From positions 3,233,278 through 3,297,277 of the forward strand of contig OY811971.1 in the NCBI GenBank assembly GCA_963681505.1: 64,000 bases of DNA, in the 5' to 3' direction. This document shows positions 20,715-32,377 of this stretch, piece after piece. Below the pieces are notes generated by a model. It searched no databases, was not told where the DNA came from, and worked only from the letters and a program-made list of their open reading frames with translations. Each line of letters begins with the position of its first letter. Position 1 is the first letter of the stretch. The translations under genes were made by a program, and so were the position numbers. Source of the DNA: Eunapius fragilis. Its lineage: Eukaryota > Porifera > Demospongiae > Spongillida > Spongillidae.

Positions 20715-21053
20715 ACAACTTGGTGCAGGAATGACTGCTGAATGGATATGATCCAGATTGTTGCAACAACATTCATGCCACAAATGTTGTTGTAACAATC
20801 TGGAACATACTGCTGAACGGTATGTTCCAGATTGTTACGACAACGTTCATAGCATGTATGTTGTCGATACAATCTGGAACATACCGTTCAGCAGTATGTT
20901 TCAGATTGTAACGACAACATTCATGGCAAGAATGTTGTCGATACAATCTGGAACATACCGTTCAGCAGTATGTTCCAGATTGTTACGACAACATTCATGG
21001 CATGAATGGTGTCAAAAGATATCTATTCAGCAGTCATTCCTGTACCAGGTTGT
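20715..21053. mobile_element. 339-bp MITE made of an array of palindromes
   Basis: Terminal repeats ACAACTTGGTGCAGGAATGA and its inverted partner are flanked by TA (20713-20714, 21054-21055). Inside, the words TGTTCCAGATTGTTACGACA and TGTCGATACAATCTGGAACA alternate, giving at least four hairpins around CATGGCATG-type centres joined by CCGTTCAGCAGTA. TA flanks suggest a Tc1/mariner-type target. Confidence 0.75.
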
Positions 21054-21055
21054 TA

Positions 21056-21955
21056 TAATTTGGCTGTGTAGTCAAACACTTAATGTAGTTTATAAGTACC
21101 TTTCACAAATGCTTTATTTTTGCATCTTGCATTTGTCATGAGGGCTCCACACTGCACGCTGTGTGTGCTTGTGTGTGTGTGTTACTTGCTTGTTAGTTAC
21201 CTTATGTACTGGCCCACCCACCCAACAACCTGCTGCACAGGCATGACCAGTGATAGCAGCCAAATTGGGTTGACCAAAACAGCACCCAGGTCCTCTGGTT
21301 GTTAGATCAGGGTACATGTGTAGTGGTGTAGGCAGCACAGGGGACCCCACACGATTGTCGGTAGGGGACATTGTCCCTCACCATTATGGGGGGTGGGAAA
21401 GATGGGAGAAGGAACTACTGTAGTCTATTACCAGACCCTTGTACGTCAACATCTGTGGAGAGTTTATATCACTGCTGCATCGGGAGTATCATCCACATCA
21501 AAGTTATTACCTAATTATTGAGGTCAGATATTTCTTTTTCTCCCCTTCCCCCCCCTCCCCACTATAGACACGCCTATGTGTTTGTCTTCATGCCACACCC
21601 CTTTAAATACATCTGATGTGTAAAAGAATTCCTTGTACTCTTGTAAGCCCAAGGTGGTGAATATAGACATGCTGATGTGTGCATGTCCCCCATAATCACT
21701 CCAGCTTGAAATTGACACATTGGTTTGTATTGGATCTACTTGGGGTTGTGTGTGTGTGTGTGTGACTAACCTCTTGGTGTATGGTAGGTGCACAATCACA
21801 AACAGAAACGCATGCTTATATTAAATAAGGCCACCGCTTGCAAGCGTATATGACATTGACCAAATCGCTGCCTTCACTCGAAATGGATATGTACAAATAT
21901 ACGGTTGCGATGAATGGAAATGTTTTAAAAATTACACAATAACAATACTTATCAT
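21056..21955. other. Gene-free stretch
   Basis: Only short frames, a GT run near 21160-21182 and another near 21749-21766. No feature supported. Confidence 0.5.
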
Positions 21956-21959
21956 GATT

Positions 21960-22200
21960 AAAGCTCTTTATTTCTTCTTCTTTTTTGGAATAGGAAAAGA
22001 ACAAAGAAATGGAGCATGTTTAATTATTACGAAGTGGACATGCATATTCTGTTCATTTCAGTGCGATAAGCCATTAGAAAATGACTTGCATGTTTGGGAA
22101 TCGAATGGACGCGTGTGTGTCTCCAATCACAAGTCACTTTCTTTTAGTAAATTGAGCTACAGTTGTTATGTAGCGGTCTTTGGTCTTTGCTTTCAAATCC
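21960..22200 (-). repeat. Inverted partial copy of the promoter-like segment
   Basis: Reverse complement of about 6477-6720, down to the GGATTTGAAAGCAAAGACC edge at 22196. Immediately to the right the sequence matches the PLAC8-A upstream flank (from about 6935), so the junction marks an inversion or separate insertion. Confidence 0.65.
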
Positions 22201-23260
22201 ATTTTTGAAACTGAGTATTGCTGCATTAATGACCAATGGACCATATCTGTCCATGCCCTTGCAAGCAAGGCAACCCCCATTCCCCATCCCCATCCCCCCC
22301 CCCCCCCACCCCCCCCCCCCCCTGTATATACAATTCGGTGCCATCCCTTTCCCCCCTCCCCCCTTCTCCCAAGGCTATACGTGATGCAGTCCCACAAACC
22401 TGGACTGTGTTAATGCTGGACCTGTCTGGGCAAATTTTTATTTGGATACAACGGTAAGACCCATTGCATCGGCTCCCTTATATAAGTACAAATCATATTA
22501 TACATTGCATAATTAGTTATAAGGTGCAAAGTGTTTGCGAGTGTGAGTGGGTGTGTATCCTTGCTTCAGTTCAACACATCACCGCAAGGTGCATTGGTCA
22601 TATGTATGCTGTGCCCAACCTGGAGTTGATGATAAAGCAGAGACCACAAAAGTACACCAGTATTCAACTACATAACAACTCTCAATTTACTACTTCAAGT
22701 GCCGGACTATGATCCCAAAAGAATAGTGCCACTAAATTGTACAATGCTTTCAAAAGATGTTAATTATTTTGCAAAAACTGAAACGAAACAGTACACATCA
22801 GTATGGTTATTCTTGGATGATGTACGAATCAAGCTGTATAATTCTGCTAATTTTGCAATGCAGAAACAAAATATTTTATATATCAGTCGTGTTTTGGAGA
22901 ATCATATATGCCATGGGACGGTGTTCAGTGTTTAATTTAGCTATAGAGTTCCGAGCATTAAAGTTATGAATCTAACGATGAAGAATATTTAAACATAAAC
23001 GGGGTGGTAGATAGTGGATGGATGGGAAGGGGGGGGGGGGGGGGGGGCGAGAGGGGGGGGGGGGGGCATAGAAAATCTAATCAAAGATACGACACCTTTA
23101 ATAAAACATTACATAATGATACATTACATAATGATGCACAGTTCTTTTAATTTCGGTTTGCTTGATATAAAATAAGCGCTTCGTTATGCACACGTCACGT
23201 GAACCCCACGTGTATGAGCGCATAAATAAAGCAAGTGTACAATGATGAATTTATCGTTTC
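22200..23260 (+). repeat. Duplicated 5' flank of the PLAC8 locus
   Basis: About 22600-23090 matches 7325-7740 with many shared words (TTCAACTACAT, GTGCCACTAAATTGTA, ACGAATCAAG). It ends in the promoter with CACGTG at 23196-23201 and 23207-23212 and a TATA-like ATAAATAAA near 23222. G runs at 23027-23063 and C runs at 22295-22322 are inserted. Confidence 0.7.
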
Positions 23261-23263
23261 AGT

Positions 23264-23520
23264 TTGTATATGCTGCAACGGACTGGAAGCTTTCCTTGGT
23301 GCATTGATCCCGGTTTAAGCGTTGAAGTGTCTTTCTGCACTCCCTGTGTTTTCGGACGCAATGCGGAGGCCCTTGGCTACAACTGCAGTCAGTATGGCGC
23401 TGGTTTATATGTACCGTTCTGGATTTATACCTTCGTGCCAAGATACGGGGCGAAATAAGAGAGCGAAGTAGAATTCCGGGGACACTGTGGGAGATTGCTT
23501 GGGTGTGTGGTGTTGCGGAG
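23264..23520 (+). pseudogene. PLAC8-family pseudogene, copy C
   Basis: The conserved ATG is absent and the N-terminus is shortened. The core FCTPCVFGRNAEALGYNC is intact, then a 1-base loss in the CCGTTTCTGGAT equivalent shifts the frame near 23420. A second indel lies near 23475, and the sequence breaks off at TGTTGCGGAG, fused to the downstream flank of another copy. Promoter boxes are retained. Confidence 0.75.
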
Positions 23521-23659
23521 TTTTCTGAATGCTCGTAATGTGTCTTGGTTAAATACATTTGAATATGCGAGAATAGACGAACGTGCGTTTGGCGTGTATT
23601 TACCTGTCTTCTGCGTAAGTTAACGGTCCGGTTCCTACATCTTGATGCGTCATCCTGAT

Positions 23660-23910
23660 GATGTATGATGCATTGGTCCTGGTTTAAGCGTTGAAGCGTC
23701 TTTCCGCAGTTCCTGCGTTTTCGGACGCAATGTGGAGGCTCGTGGCACAACTGCAGTCAATATGGCGGTGGTCTATTTGTACTGTTTCTGGATTTATACC
23801 TTCGTACCAAGATAAGGGGCGAAAGAAAAGAGCGAAAAGGAATTCAGGGCGACAATGTGGTATATTTCTTGGAGCTGTGGTGTTGTAGAAATCCAGTGAT
23901 AATTGCTTGA
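23660..23910 (+). pseudogene. PLAC8-family pseudogene, copy D
   Basis: Begins in the middle of the N-terminal region with GTATGATGCATTGGTCCTGG. The CxxC core is altered (FRSSCVFGRNVEARG) and a 1-base loss follows it. The tail reads CCRNPVIIA before a stop. Copies C and D are fused through a segment (23525-23655) equal to 8735-8870, the 3' flank of copy A. Confidence 0.7.
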
Positions 23911-24049
23911 GTGGAATAATTCAGGGTTTTGTTTACACTGATAGACCTATGAGTGATAATAACATCAGCTTCTTAACAGTTTCAAAGTGGTTGCCAATGT
24001 TAGTAATAATAAGAGTATTAATATATTTCCATTTCTACCTCTTTCACAA

Positions 24050-24794
24050 TTTCCAATTCATGAAGTGATGGAAATTTGATCTAAATGCTGTACTCTGAAA
24101 TGTTGTAGAGTATTATAAGTGACAGGCTGATCTGTAAAGAATTGTCTCGCATCTAGGACCCACTTGCAATAGTCATCTAGATTGAATGGTGACATAAGGT
24201 AGTATGTGTTCTCAAGTACCTGAAGTGACTGCACTGTGGCATTGCTTTTCCTGATCCATTCATCAATTGATCTCATCATTTTCAAAATGCATCATCCAGG
24301 TAAGAGCTGACCTTTTTTAAAAAGGTCAAACTCATCATTTAGGTCTTTATTTACTATAACAAAATCTCCTTCATACATATCTCTTTGGCGCTTCTCCAAA
24401 GTATGAATGGTAGTCTACCACAGAGCAACATCATGCAATATCATATTCTGCTTAATTAAGTGAGTGCTTTTAATGTAATGACATGTCCTGCATAATTGAA
24501 AAAATCTTAACACATGCATGGATGTATATGTAAAGTAGACACTTACATCAAACCGTCATCATCTGCATTGCCACAAGCAAAGCAAGTTGATTTGTTTATC
24601 ACTCCGAAATCTACATTTAATGGTTGTTCATCATTTTGTCCATCTGCTTTTTCTTCTCCCGTATTTTTGTCTATAACTTCTTCTTTTGGCTTCTGATGTT
24701 GTTTCTGATATGCTCCACTAACTCTTTCAAAAAATTCTTCATCGTTGCAAACTAATTGAAGGGCTTCCATACTTGCTAGAATGAATTTCAGCAC
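24050..24794 (-). pseudogene. Relic of a third Ginger-related gene (linker domain)
   Basis: On the minus strand, 24794-24543 encodes FILASMEALQLVCNDEEFFE, a Lys/Glu-rich stretch and STCFACGNADDDGLM. After an intron-like gap the frame reads YEGDFVIVNKDLNDEFDLF, a stop, then a long segment with PFNLDDYCKWVLDARQFF. These match the linker blocks of the two Ginger-like elements. Two in-frame stops (in the VALW and LLPG regions) argue for decay. No integrase or Ulp1 remains nearby and the sequence is clearly more distant than copies 1 and 2. Confidence 0.55.
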
Positions 24795-24799
24795 TCAGT

Positions 24800-25635
24800 G
24801 CTTCTCGTGGGTCTATGTTTTATTTTATCTGTCTGTTTTTTTTTTTTTCTAGGTATTTGTGCATCTTATTATGACACCTGTTGTGATTTTATTTTACACC
24901 AAATCGATTAAATATTGAAAACATTGCATATGCACGTCTGAAGGGTATACATGCATAATCATATAAGTTATCATATCCCTCACATGTAAGTATATTACCT
25001 ACAGCCGTAAATATAATACACATGTTCTATGGTTATTAATCTTTATAACTACTTAGCTTTAATATTGGCATGCTTACAGAAGTGGGGTCCGGTAACAAGA
25101 TTACAGACTGCAGCAGTATTTCTAAATGTATAATGCAGATACTGTTAATTATCCACAATACAATGGATCAGTGAAGTGATCTGCGCCATACCTTATGCAA
25201 ACATGCATATATTATTTGGATCAGTTTTTGGCTGCATAAAGTGATCGCTTACAAGCATTCATGCTACCGATTATATTTTGGCTGAAAAAGGTGATCCGGG
25301 CTTACCTTATACATCAACACATTCATATATGTTTTTTACCTGGATCAATTTTGGTTGCAAAAGTAATCTAGTCATACCTTATACATACATGCATACATGA
25401 AATATACCAAGGAAGTTCCAATTCAAGCACATGTGCGCCTTCATGCATTTAGTGAGGAGGTACTATCAAGGTATAACTTAATCTTTATTCATTGAGGGTA
25501 AAACCAGCTACTAAATTCAAATTGATGACGCATAAAACTGATTAACAAAAAAATCAAATCCCATAGCAAAATGGTTAACATCAGTTCTAGATAGATTTAC
25601 AATCACTACTGAGATATCAACTTAGTATGTACAGT
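24800..25635. repeat. Intergenic stretch with about 75-bp diverged tandem units
   Basis: Between 25150 and 25400 three to four units contain ATACCTTATAC, CATACATGCATA and TTTTGGCTGCA-like words with GTGATC. The rest is featureless AT-rich sequence. Confidence 0.5.
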
Positions 25636-25639
25636 AATC

Positions 25640-27905
25640 TTCACACAGAGGTTCTCTAAGACCATAGCCAACTGCCACTGTTGTGCCACTGAATGTAGTA
25701 CAATTGGTGGGCTCATCCACTCCTACAGTGACAGGAACCATTTGTTTGTATCCTTTAGTTTTGAATAATGCATTAAACTTTTCTACTCTGGTCTAAAATT
25801 AACATAGCCGGTGCAGCATAGTTGAGGAGATAAAAAATGTCAATGATATTGTACGAATGATTGTAGAAATTGGTACATCTGTTGCTTTGATGTGTGTTTT
25901 TACGAGACTGTCAAAATGGCTTTATGGTGGCATGGAGCAAAGGTGACCAGGAAGAGAAGGTACAGTCTAAAGAGCATGACCCGTTGTATAGGTGGCAGGA
26001 GGCTGAGTCTACGGAGAGTGGACAGATGAAAGGGGTGCCATACAGTGAAAAGGTGACTGTGAACACATGTGAATAGCACAAGAAAATAAAATGAGAGAAA
26101 AGAGTTGTAAAAACAGAGAGTGAATAAGCAGTGAATGCTTTAGCTTGTGTAGATTGCATGCGATGTATACCTCATGCATGTATTCTTAAAGATAAAGATT
26201 TGCAGTTAATCGTATCGGGGGGTGATGTGCAAGCGAAGCAGTGAATGGTGATAATGATGAGGTAGGTGGGGAATACAAACTGAAGGCCAACCTTGTCAGC
26301 ATCGTCCATTCCATTGGAAAAACACATAGGGAGCCACTAATGACCCAACAATTTGGAATATGACAAGTAGATGAGAGTAGATAGAACACCAACTGCTCTT
26401 TCTCCAACGAGAACCCAGTGGAACTTGTTGTAGATGTGGCATCCCACGGTGAGGATGAGGAGGTAGGCTGGGAACACAAGCAGAAGGCCAGCCTTGTCAG
26501 CATCATCCATTCCATTGTACAAACACATAGGGAGCCCAAGGTCAAAATTCACTTATGACACAATGATCTGCAATCGATTTTGAACTATTCGGTTGAATAA
26601 TATTGAAGTATTGACTTAAATAATATTGGCACAGAAGATGAGCCCATATAGAGTGTGCCCTGTGTGATGGTTGAGAAAGAACAGTGCTGATACCAGGAAG
26701 ACACCCAACACTGCAAACATTACAAGTGGTCAGCCACATATCTCAGCACACCTGGCACTTGGAAGAACCGAAGACCACATTAATGTTTCCTGGGCAGTGA
26801 CCACAAATAATGCCTGCACGTCCTCCATTGCGCAGGTCGTATGAAGCATTTGTTGAGACAGTTTGGTGGTGGTACTATTGCAATAAACCAAAGGACATGA
26901 TTGAGATAGTGCTGGAAGAGTGTTATTGTACATACCAATCCAGTTAGTTTTATTTGTGCTCACATGAATTATGACCACTCCTAATCTTAATAACTGAGAA
27001 CAGCTGTGTCAGTGTGAACCATGGCCCACATGATAACAGCTTCATATCAATGACGTTTTAGGAACCACGTACACTAGGGTCACTGTACAAAAGCAATTGC
27101 AGTGAAGCCATTTCTGGTCCATAAATGTTGTATTCCATCGTGCCACATTCTGATCCAATCCACTGAGCCTGCTGTCGAGGTCCAAGCTTACTGATTTGAG
27201 AGGCAATACCATTTCTATGAACTTGTGTGTTGACCACACTTGGGGATAGCTGGTTTTCATTATCAAGTGAGGTAACCTTAACTTCTCACAGTCCTACCAC
27301 CATATGTGGTAAGTTGTGGACTTGTACCATTGCATAAATTAGAATCACTGCAGCCACAATAGTTCACATGGTCTTTGGAGGAGAGTACTTGGACATCCTG
27401 ATGTCTTTTTGTGTTGGAGTAATAATAAGTAATAGGCATGCACTGTTGTTCTGAAATGTGCAGTTGGGACACTAAGATCCATGCAACGTCACAGCACCAC
27501 CACGAGTATCGCTAAATACGCAACTTGCGATGTACGTGCTGCCACATGATTGAGACAATATCGCTACATTTGAACCGTTGTAGTTCAAGATAAAAGTAAT
27601 CTCGACTGATTAATGATACATGTGTTGGGCAAGCATGTTATAGAACTTTCTATTGGCTATTTAAGCATTTCACTGTGTGTGTGACGTCAGTATGCATTCT
27701 TCTCGTGCTCTACTGTAGTTTGACATAGGCTGTATTACTTTGTATTGCTGTGATTTCCCTGTAACGTTATACTGTTTGGCTAACGAGAAACACAACAGAA
27801 TAGTAATGCACAGTTACCATCAACTGGTTACCATTGACAAGTGCATAACGACCTAATCAGACCTAGCATCTACACAGCTCCCTATTTTGAAAATTACTGC
27901 GAAAT
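25640..27905 (-). pseudogene. Beta-helix/multi-membrane receptor pseudogene, copy C
   Basis: Blocks match the plus-strand gene at 53420-57144 in reverse order. The C-terminal REPLCED region lies near 25640-25780, the GLPMCxYNGMDDADKAGL region at 26280-26540, the membrane segment after DMWLTT near 26550-26740, the NKTNWIG block at 26940, the Cys-rich GCSDxNLCNGTSPQLTTY block near 27300-27370, and the signal-peptide end with a VDARSD equivalent near 27860. Nearly all of the beta-helix is deleted, part of the transmembrane region is missing between 25800 and 26220, and 26260-26545 holds a tandem duplication of one exon part. No long frame survives. Confidence 0.75.
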
Positions 27906-28195
27906 GGCGTCATTGCTATCAGAAAGGGAGGTAGCCTTACAGCTGACCATCCTAGAGCTTATTGATAAGCAGCAGCGCCACACAGAAACTATTATAGGCA
28001 TCGATCGCGAAAATGCATGTTTTTCATACTTGTTTGTTGTATGAGTACACGGAAATTCGTCCAGACTGTCCATGGCAATTGCAAGGTATATTTGATTCAA
28101 ATTTCCATTGCACGCATAAATCTTCTTGGATAATTTTATAATATCCCTGGAAAGGAATAGTGGTCTACGCTGGACTGCTAGTTTACATTGACAAG

Positions 28196-28970
28196 GAGAG
28201 TGAGATATCACGAAATGTTGGACCATGCAATTTTGGCGACCAAAAGTGGTCCGGCCGGACCAAAAATGACGCCAAAATTTGTGGTCCGGGCACATAAACA
28301 CCTTGAACACGTAGAGATTTATCTTATTCTCTGTGAAAATGCTGATTCAAGAGGGAGATGCTAACTGAATATAGAAGAAGCATATGAATACTTGGTAAGA
28401 AATGTGTACCCGGTGGGTGCAAGCGTAGCACGCAAGCGATGCATACAAAGAAATACTCAGAAATTTTTTGTGAAAGGTACTTTAAGAAGACAAAGAGAAG
28501 GGTATAAGGTCTGTTCATTTCAATTTGGCTAATGCACACAATTGAGTCGTCCGCAAGTCGTGCGTGGGTAGTGCATGGGTAGTGCATGGGTAGTGCATGC
28601 GTAGTGCTTTATTATAGACCATGGAAGTAATGCTTGTTGGAGTTGGGAGCGAAGCGAACTTCGTGCAGGATCAGTGAACGGTCGCGTATTTTTCATGAGT
28701 TCATAGTCGGGGTCAAATCCTATATGTAGCGAAACTTCAGACATTGTCCTCCAGCTGAAGGGGGAAAAAAATTACGACAGTCTTTGCATACATAGTTAGA
28801 TCTAAATAGCGGACCGTATTTGGCAAGGCATGACCTTTTTTGCCGGGCGAACAAATATGGTCCGGGCGGACCAATTTTGGTGTCCAAAGGTAGTCCGGCC
28901 GGATCAATTTTCGCGTCCAAAAGTGGTCCGCCGGACCACTTTTAGGGTATAGGACCACTTTTGCCATGAC
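28196..28970. repeat. GGTCCGGCCGGACC palindrome clusters
   Basis: AAAAGTGGTCCGGCCGGACC occurs near 28240, with a partner cluster at 28855-28960 reading ACTAC/GGACCACTTTT and GATCAATTTTCGCG. The two clusters are inverted relative to each other and could bound a 700-bp element. Within it, 28690-28744 shares TATAGGATTTGACCCC with 33036-33050 in the other orientation. Confidence 0.4.
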
Positions 28971-28974
28971 AGAG

Positions 28975-30360
28975 ATATAGCTCTTCTGCTTAATTTGGAT
29001 CGAGCGACTAAGGCATTTTTCCCCCAGGTTTTCTAATTATTTTATATTCTAATAAAAAGGACACCTATTACCTCTATTACTTATTTCTTACGTACTTGAA
29101 ATTAGTCTGTTTACGATCGCGTGCAATAAAAAATGTACGAGTAATTAAAAATTCTGGCCACTGTAACTCGATGGTGAACTAACTAATTTCGAGTCCGTAT
29201 GACCCTTTGTGGAAAAACTTCGTAATATGCGCTATTGACCCAAATGATCATAATCAATGCCATATATATATATATATATATATTTTATGGTCATTTGTCC
29301 GCAAGTGTTTATCCCTACTTGCCCGTCTCTATGGATGCTTGTGTTATACAGGAGAAGCCAGGTAGAAAGGAAGTAACAAGGATGTAACAAGGAAGCTCGA
29401 CTACCGTGCAGTTTAAGGATGCTAGTGTTGTAAAACCCGAGCATGCATACATGTTTGACACACACCATCTGGAGCATTGATACGTCATTGTTTAAAATGA
29501 TGATGCACTTTTTAACCTAACTGCTGCCCTAGGTGTAATCATGAAAAATATCTTTGAATTTTTAGCCATGTAATATTCCATACGTCTATACATTGCATTA
29601 TAAAATAGCTAAGTTGGATCGTGACAGACAGTAGGGTCATTGGGAATGCACGCACTGTTGCCAGTGTATACAGGTGTGTGGTTGGTGGAGAGTATAAGCT
29701 GGGCATGTATGCTGATGGGAGGCGGTGGGGGGTCGAGTTGCTGGGAATGTACACTCATTTTGAGATTGAAAATGTTATTTGGTGTGTTGGGTGCGTAATA
29801 GAGAATATAGTGTAACTGGGAATTGGATTGCACAGTGGGTTATGTGTACGATGGAGTGTATATAGTAGCAAATAACACTGAGCAGGACAATATTCCCATA
29901 CGCTTGATACTAGCTGATGGTTCCCGGTATGGATGATGAAGCTAGTATGCTAAAAGTGTAAAGGCTAGGATAGCGTACTAAATTTTTATTGGTATACAAT
30001 TTTACACCCCCTCCCCCCAAAAAAAGAAGCCACAAGACATGCAGAAGCAAAAAGGATATTTAAAAATTAATTAAATTGAGCCTCACCGTTCCTTTCATAG
30101 CACGGACCACCACCCCTAGTAGACCTAAATATGCGCTCGCAACTTTAATGCGGCTATATAGCGCCCATGCTGTATAGCGACCGTTAGCATTTGGCAAAAG
30201 CACTGTGCATAACCTTGCAACCTGTAAAAAAAAATTTAAAAACGCGGCCGGCGGCTGTTCATATACACCTAAATTAAATGTATTACTGATGCAAATTAAT
30301 ACAAGGACAATATATATGCACTAGTGCACTAATATCATACTCGCTTCACGGCCTGTACGT
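28975..30360. other. Gene-free stretch
   Basis: AT-rich sequence with a (TA) run at 29262-29282. Short frames only. This is the 3' flank of the minus-strand deaminase gene; no clear AATAAA signal was seen close to its stop. Confidence 0.45.
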
Positions 30361-30362
30361 GG

Positions 30363-30956
30363 TTAGAGTTGGTGTTGTACGCGTGGCCCGAATTGTTCGT
30401 ACATCGTTATCCTGTGAGATCTGTTTGGGGATACGTTATGCTGCTGGAAGATTATTCTCGTTGCATCCAAAGTATCCCTATATGGTGTCCAGAAAGTAAC
30501 ATAAAAATAACCGAATGGCTTTGCTGTATTCACCGCTGTCACTATCTCCTTAGCACAGTTATTGCATGGACTGTAGTATGTGAATAGAAACATGTCGTAG
30601 TTTAAATTGTTGTGATCTGAGATCATGAAGGCGTTAAGCAGATTACCCCATTGTCCTAAGACCTGAGTCTCAGAGTGCACCCACGGATTTTGTTTAAAAT
30701 TTGGACGAGTAGCTGGTGTGCATAAATGCAATTCACCAAGATTCTGGATGGTAAGAGGTCTCTGTGTTCTTGGAACAAGGCACAAAACAGCAAACTGTAC
30801 GTCGGTTAGATCTTTGTTCGCATTCCTGATGTCTCTGACCAGTATTCTGGCCCTAGTGATTGAAATTGAGCTGATTGTAACCTCCTGCTCATTATTCGTG
30901 CTCACACTGGAAATTATGAGACAACCGATCAGCACTAACGCAGCGAGTAGCTTCAT
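30363..30956 (-). CDS. Secreted AID/APOBEC-like cytidine deaminase
   Basis: A single intact 197-residue frame starts at the ATG at 30954-30956; an upstream in-frame GTG is less likely. Residues 1-20 (MKLLAALVLIGCLIISSVST) form a clear signal peptide. The zinc-dependent deaminase motif is complete: His94-Ser-Glu96 in VHSETQVLGQWG, then after 33 residues Pro130-Cys131-x2-Cys134 in FTYYSPCNNCAKEIV. The strand before PC and the helix after it resemble AID/APOBEC proteins, where WSPCxxCAxxI is typical. Further Cys at 59 and 79 could form a disulphide, as expected outside the cell. Known secreted AID/APOBEC-like deaminases of animals are thought to act in immunity. Substrate is unknown. A TATA-like element lies about 60 bases upstream. 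No paralogue was seen in the window. Confidence 0.78.
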   Translation of the reverse strand: MKLLAALVLIGCLIISSVSTNNEQEVTISSISITRARILVRDIRNANKDLTDVQFAVLCLVPRTQRPLTIQNLGELHLCTPATRPNFKQNPWVHSETQVLGQWGNLLNAFMISDHNNLNYDMFLFTYYSPCNNCAKEIVTAVNTAKPFGYFYVTFWTPYRDTLDATRIIFQQHNVSPNRSHRITMYEQFGPRVQHQL

Positions 30957-31010
30957 TTGTTTGGTTCGACGTAACACGAAGTGACTGTGCGCAATGAATC
31001 TTTACATTGT

Positions 31011-31020
31011 CATATATAGC
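31011..31020 (-). promoter_or_regulatory. TATA-like element of the deaminase gene
   Basis: The minus strand reads GCTATATATG about 55-65 bases before the ATG. Position and sequence fit a TATA box; a start site was not determined. Confidence 0.4.
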
Positions 31021-31084
31021 ATGGAAAATACTAATTACAAAGGAAATCCGTTGTATTTCAAATGCACGGTCTCGGAGCCAGGGA

Positions 31085-31476
31085 TATGCCTCGTCGAGTG
31101 TGTTTGTAATAGCGTGCATGCATGACATTTATGAAGAACTGAAATTAAATATAGGTGCATAGGTGTGTGTGTGTGCGTCTGTGTGTGTGTGTTCACTAGA
31201 TACTTCCTGCAGCCATGCACTTCCTTCATCTCACGCATCCGCTATGAAGTAGTAAACAAGCCATGCTAGATTCTACATGCACTTTTTTCCTCATGCATGC
31301 ACGAAGATAGCTCTGTGAATTTTCAAAAAAAAGAGGCATGTGCCTCTTGTAAGAGATTGATATACATGCATGCATTAGATGATATACATGCCTCTCCGAG
31401 TGTGTTCGTAGAAGGAGATGAATAGCGGGCATGCATGGCATTTATGAAAAACTAGCTGAAATTAAATATAGGTGCA

Positions 31477-31555
<79 letters not shown>

Positions 31556-31560
31556 AGTAC
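31085..31560 (+). repeat. Duplicated flank with GT microsatellites
   Basis: Units at 31085-31195 and 31388-31555 share CGAGTGTGTT, GCATGCATG, TTTATGAA and AAATATAGGTGCATAGGTGTG, then a GT tract. The second tract (31482-31552) is much longer than the first. Confidence 0.65.
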
Positions 31561-31686
31561 TAGTACGCATGTGCGTGCGCGTCCCTTGACACATCTAATG
31601 TATATCATATTCAATAATCTTTTACTAATACTTGAGGCACAGCGAGCCCTCTATTCACAGTGCTAACCTCATTTTCATACTTGTAT

Positions 31687-31714
31687 GAGGGGGGGGGGGG
31701 GGGGGGGGGGGGGG
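31687..31714. repeat. Poly-G tract
   Basis: About 28 consecutive G in an otherwise unremarkable stretch between two dinucleotide repeats. Confidence 0.9.
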
Positions 31715-31811
31715 AAGCGTATGTAGCACGGCTCGTTTACTACTTTGTATATACCGGATGGATAAAGGAAGTCATAGCGGCAGGAAGTAAATTAAAGCCA
31801 TCAATAGTGAA

Positions 31812-31913
<102 letters not shown>

Positions 31914-32377
31914 CATTAACAAATGCACATACGCGCACTCTCGTGCGGCTGTAGTAACCTTGCTGAAGAGGCGTAAGAAGGAGGAGAGAAGAGGGGGGAG
32001 GAAGGATAAGATTGTCTAACTATACATAACCAGAGATAATATATATTATCTCCGACAAAAAAAAGCACACACACCAGTAAACACCTACACACATGTGTGC
32101 ACATGGAAGAGTCTTTTGGCAATTCTTTCACTAAGCATTCTTTCGCACAGCCAGCTGCTTTAGAATCAAAGTAGGCCTACTTTTTCCAACCAGCTCAGAT
32201 GAAACATCATATCACACACATATTAACTAACCACATTTCATCTTATCACACAGATGTTTAGTAGATGTGAGTCTGCACTCAAACTCACAAGTTTGCACTG
32301 ATAGGGAGTTCTAATTGTAATCAAGTCTCCCCCAGCCATACAAAAGGCAAGGGTGTGCTTATGATGATAATGCTCAC

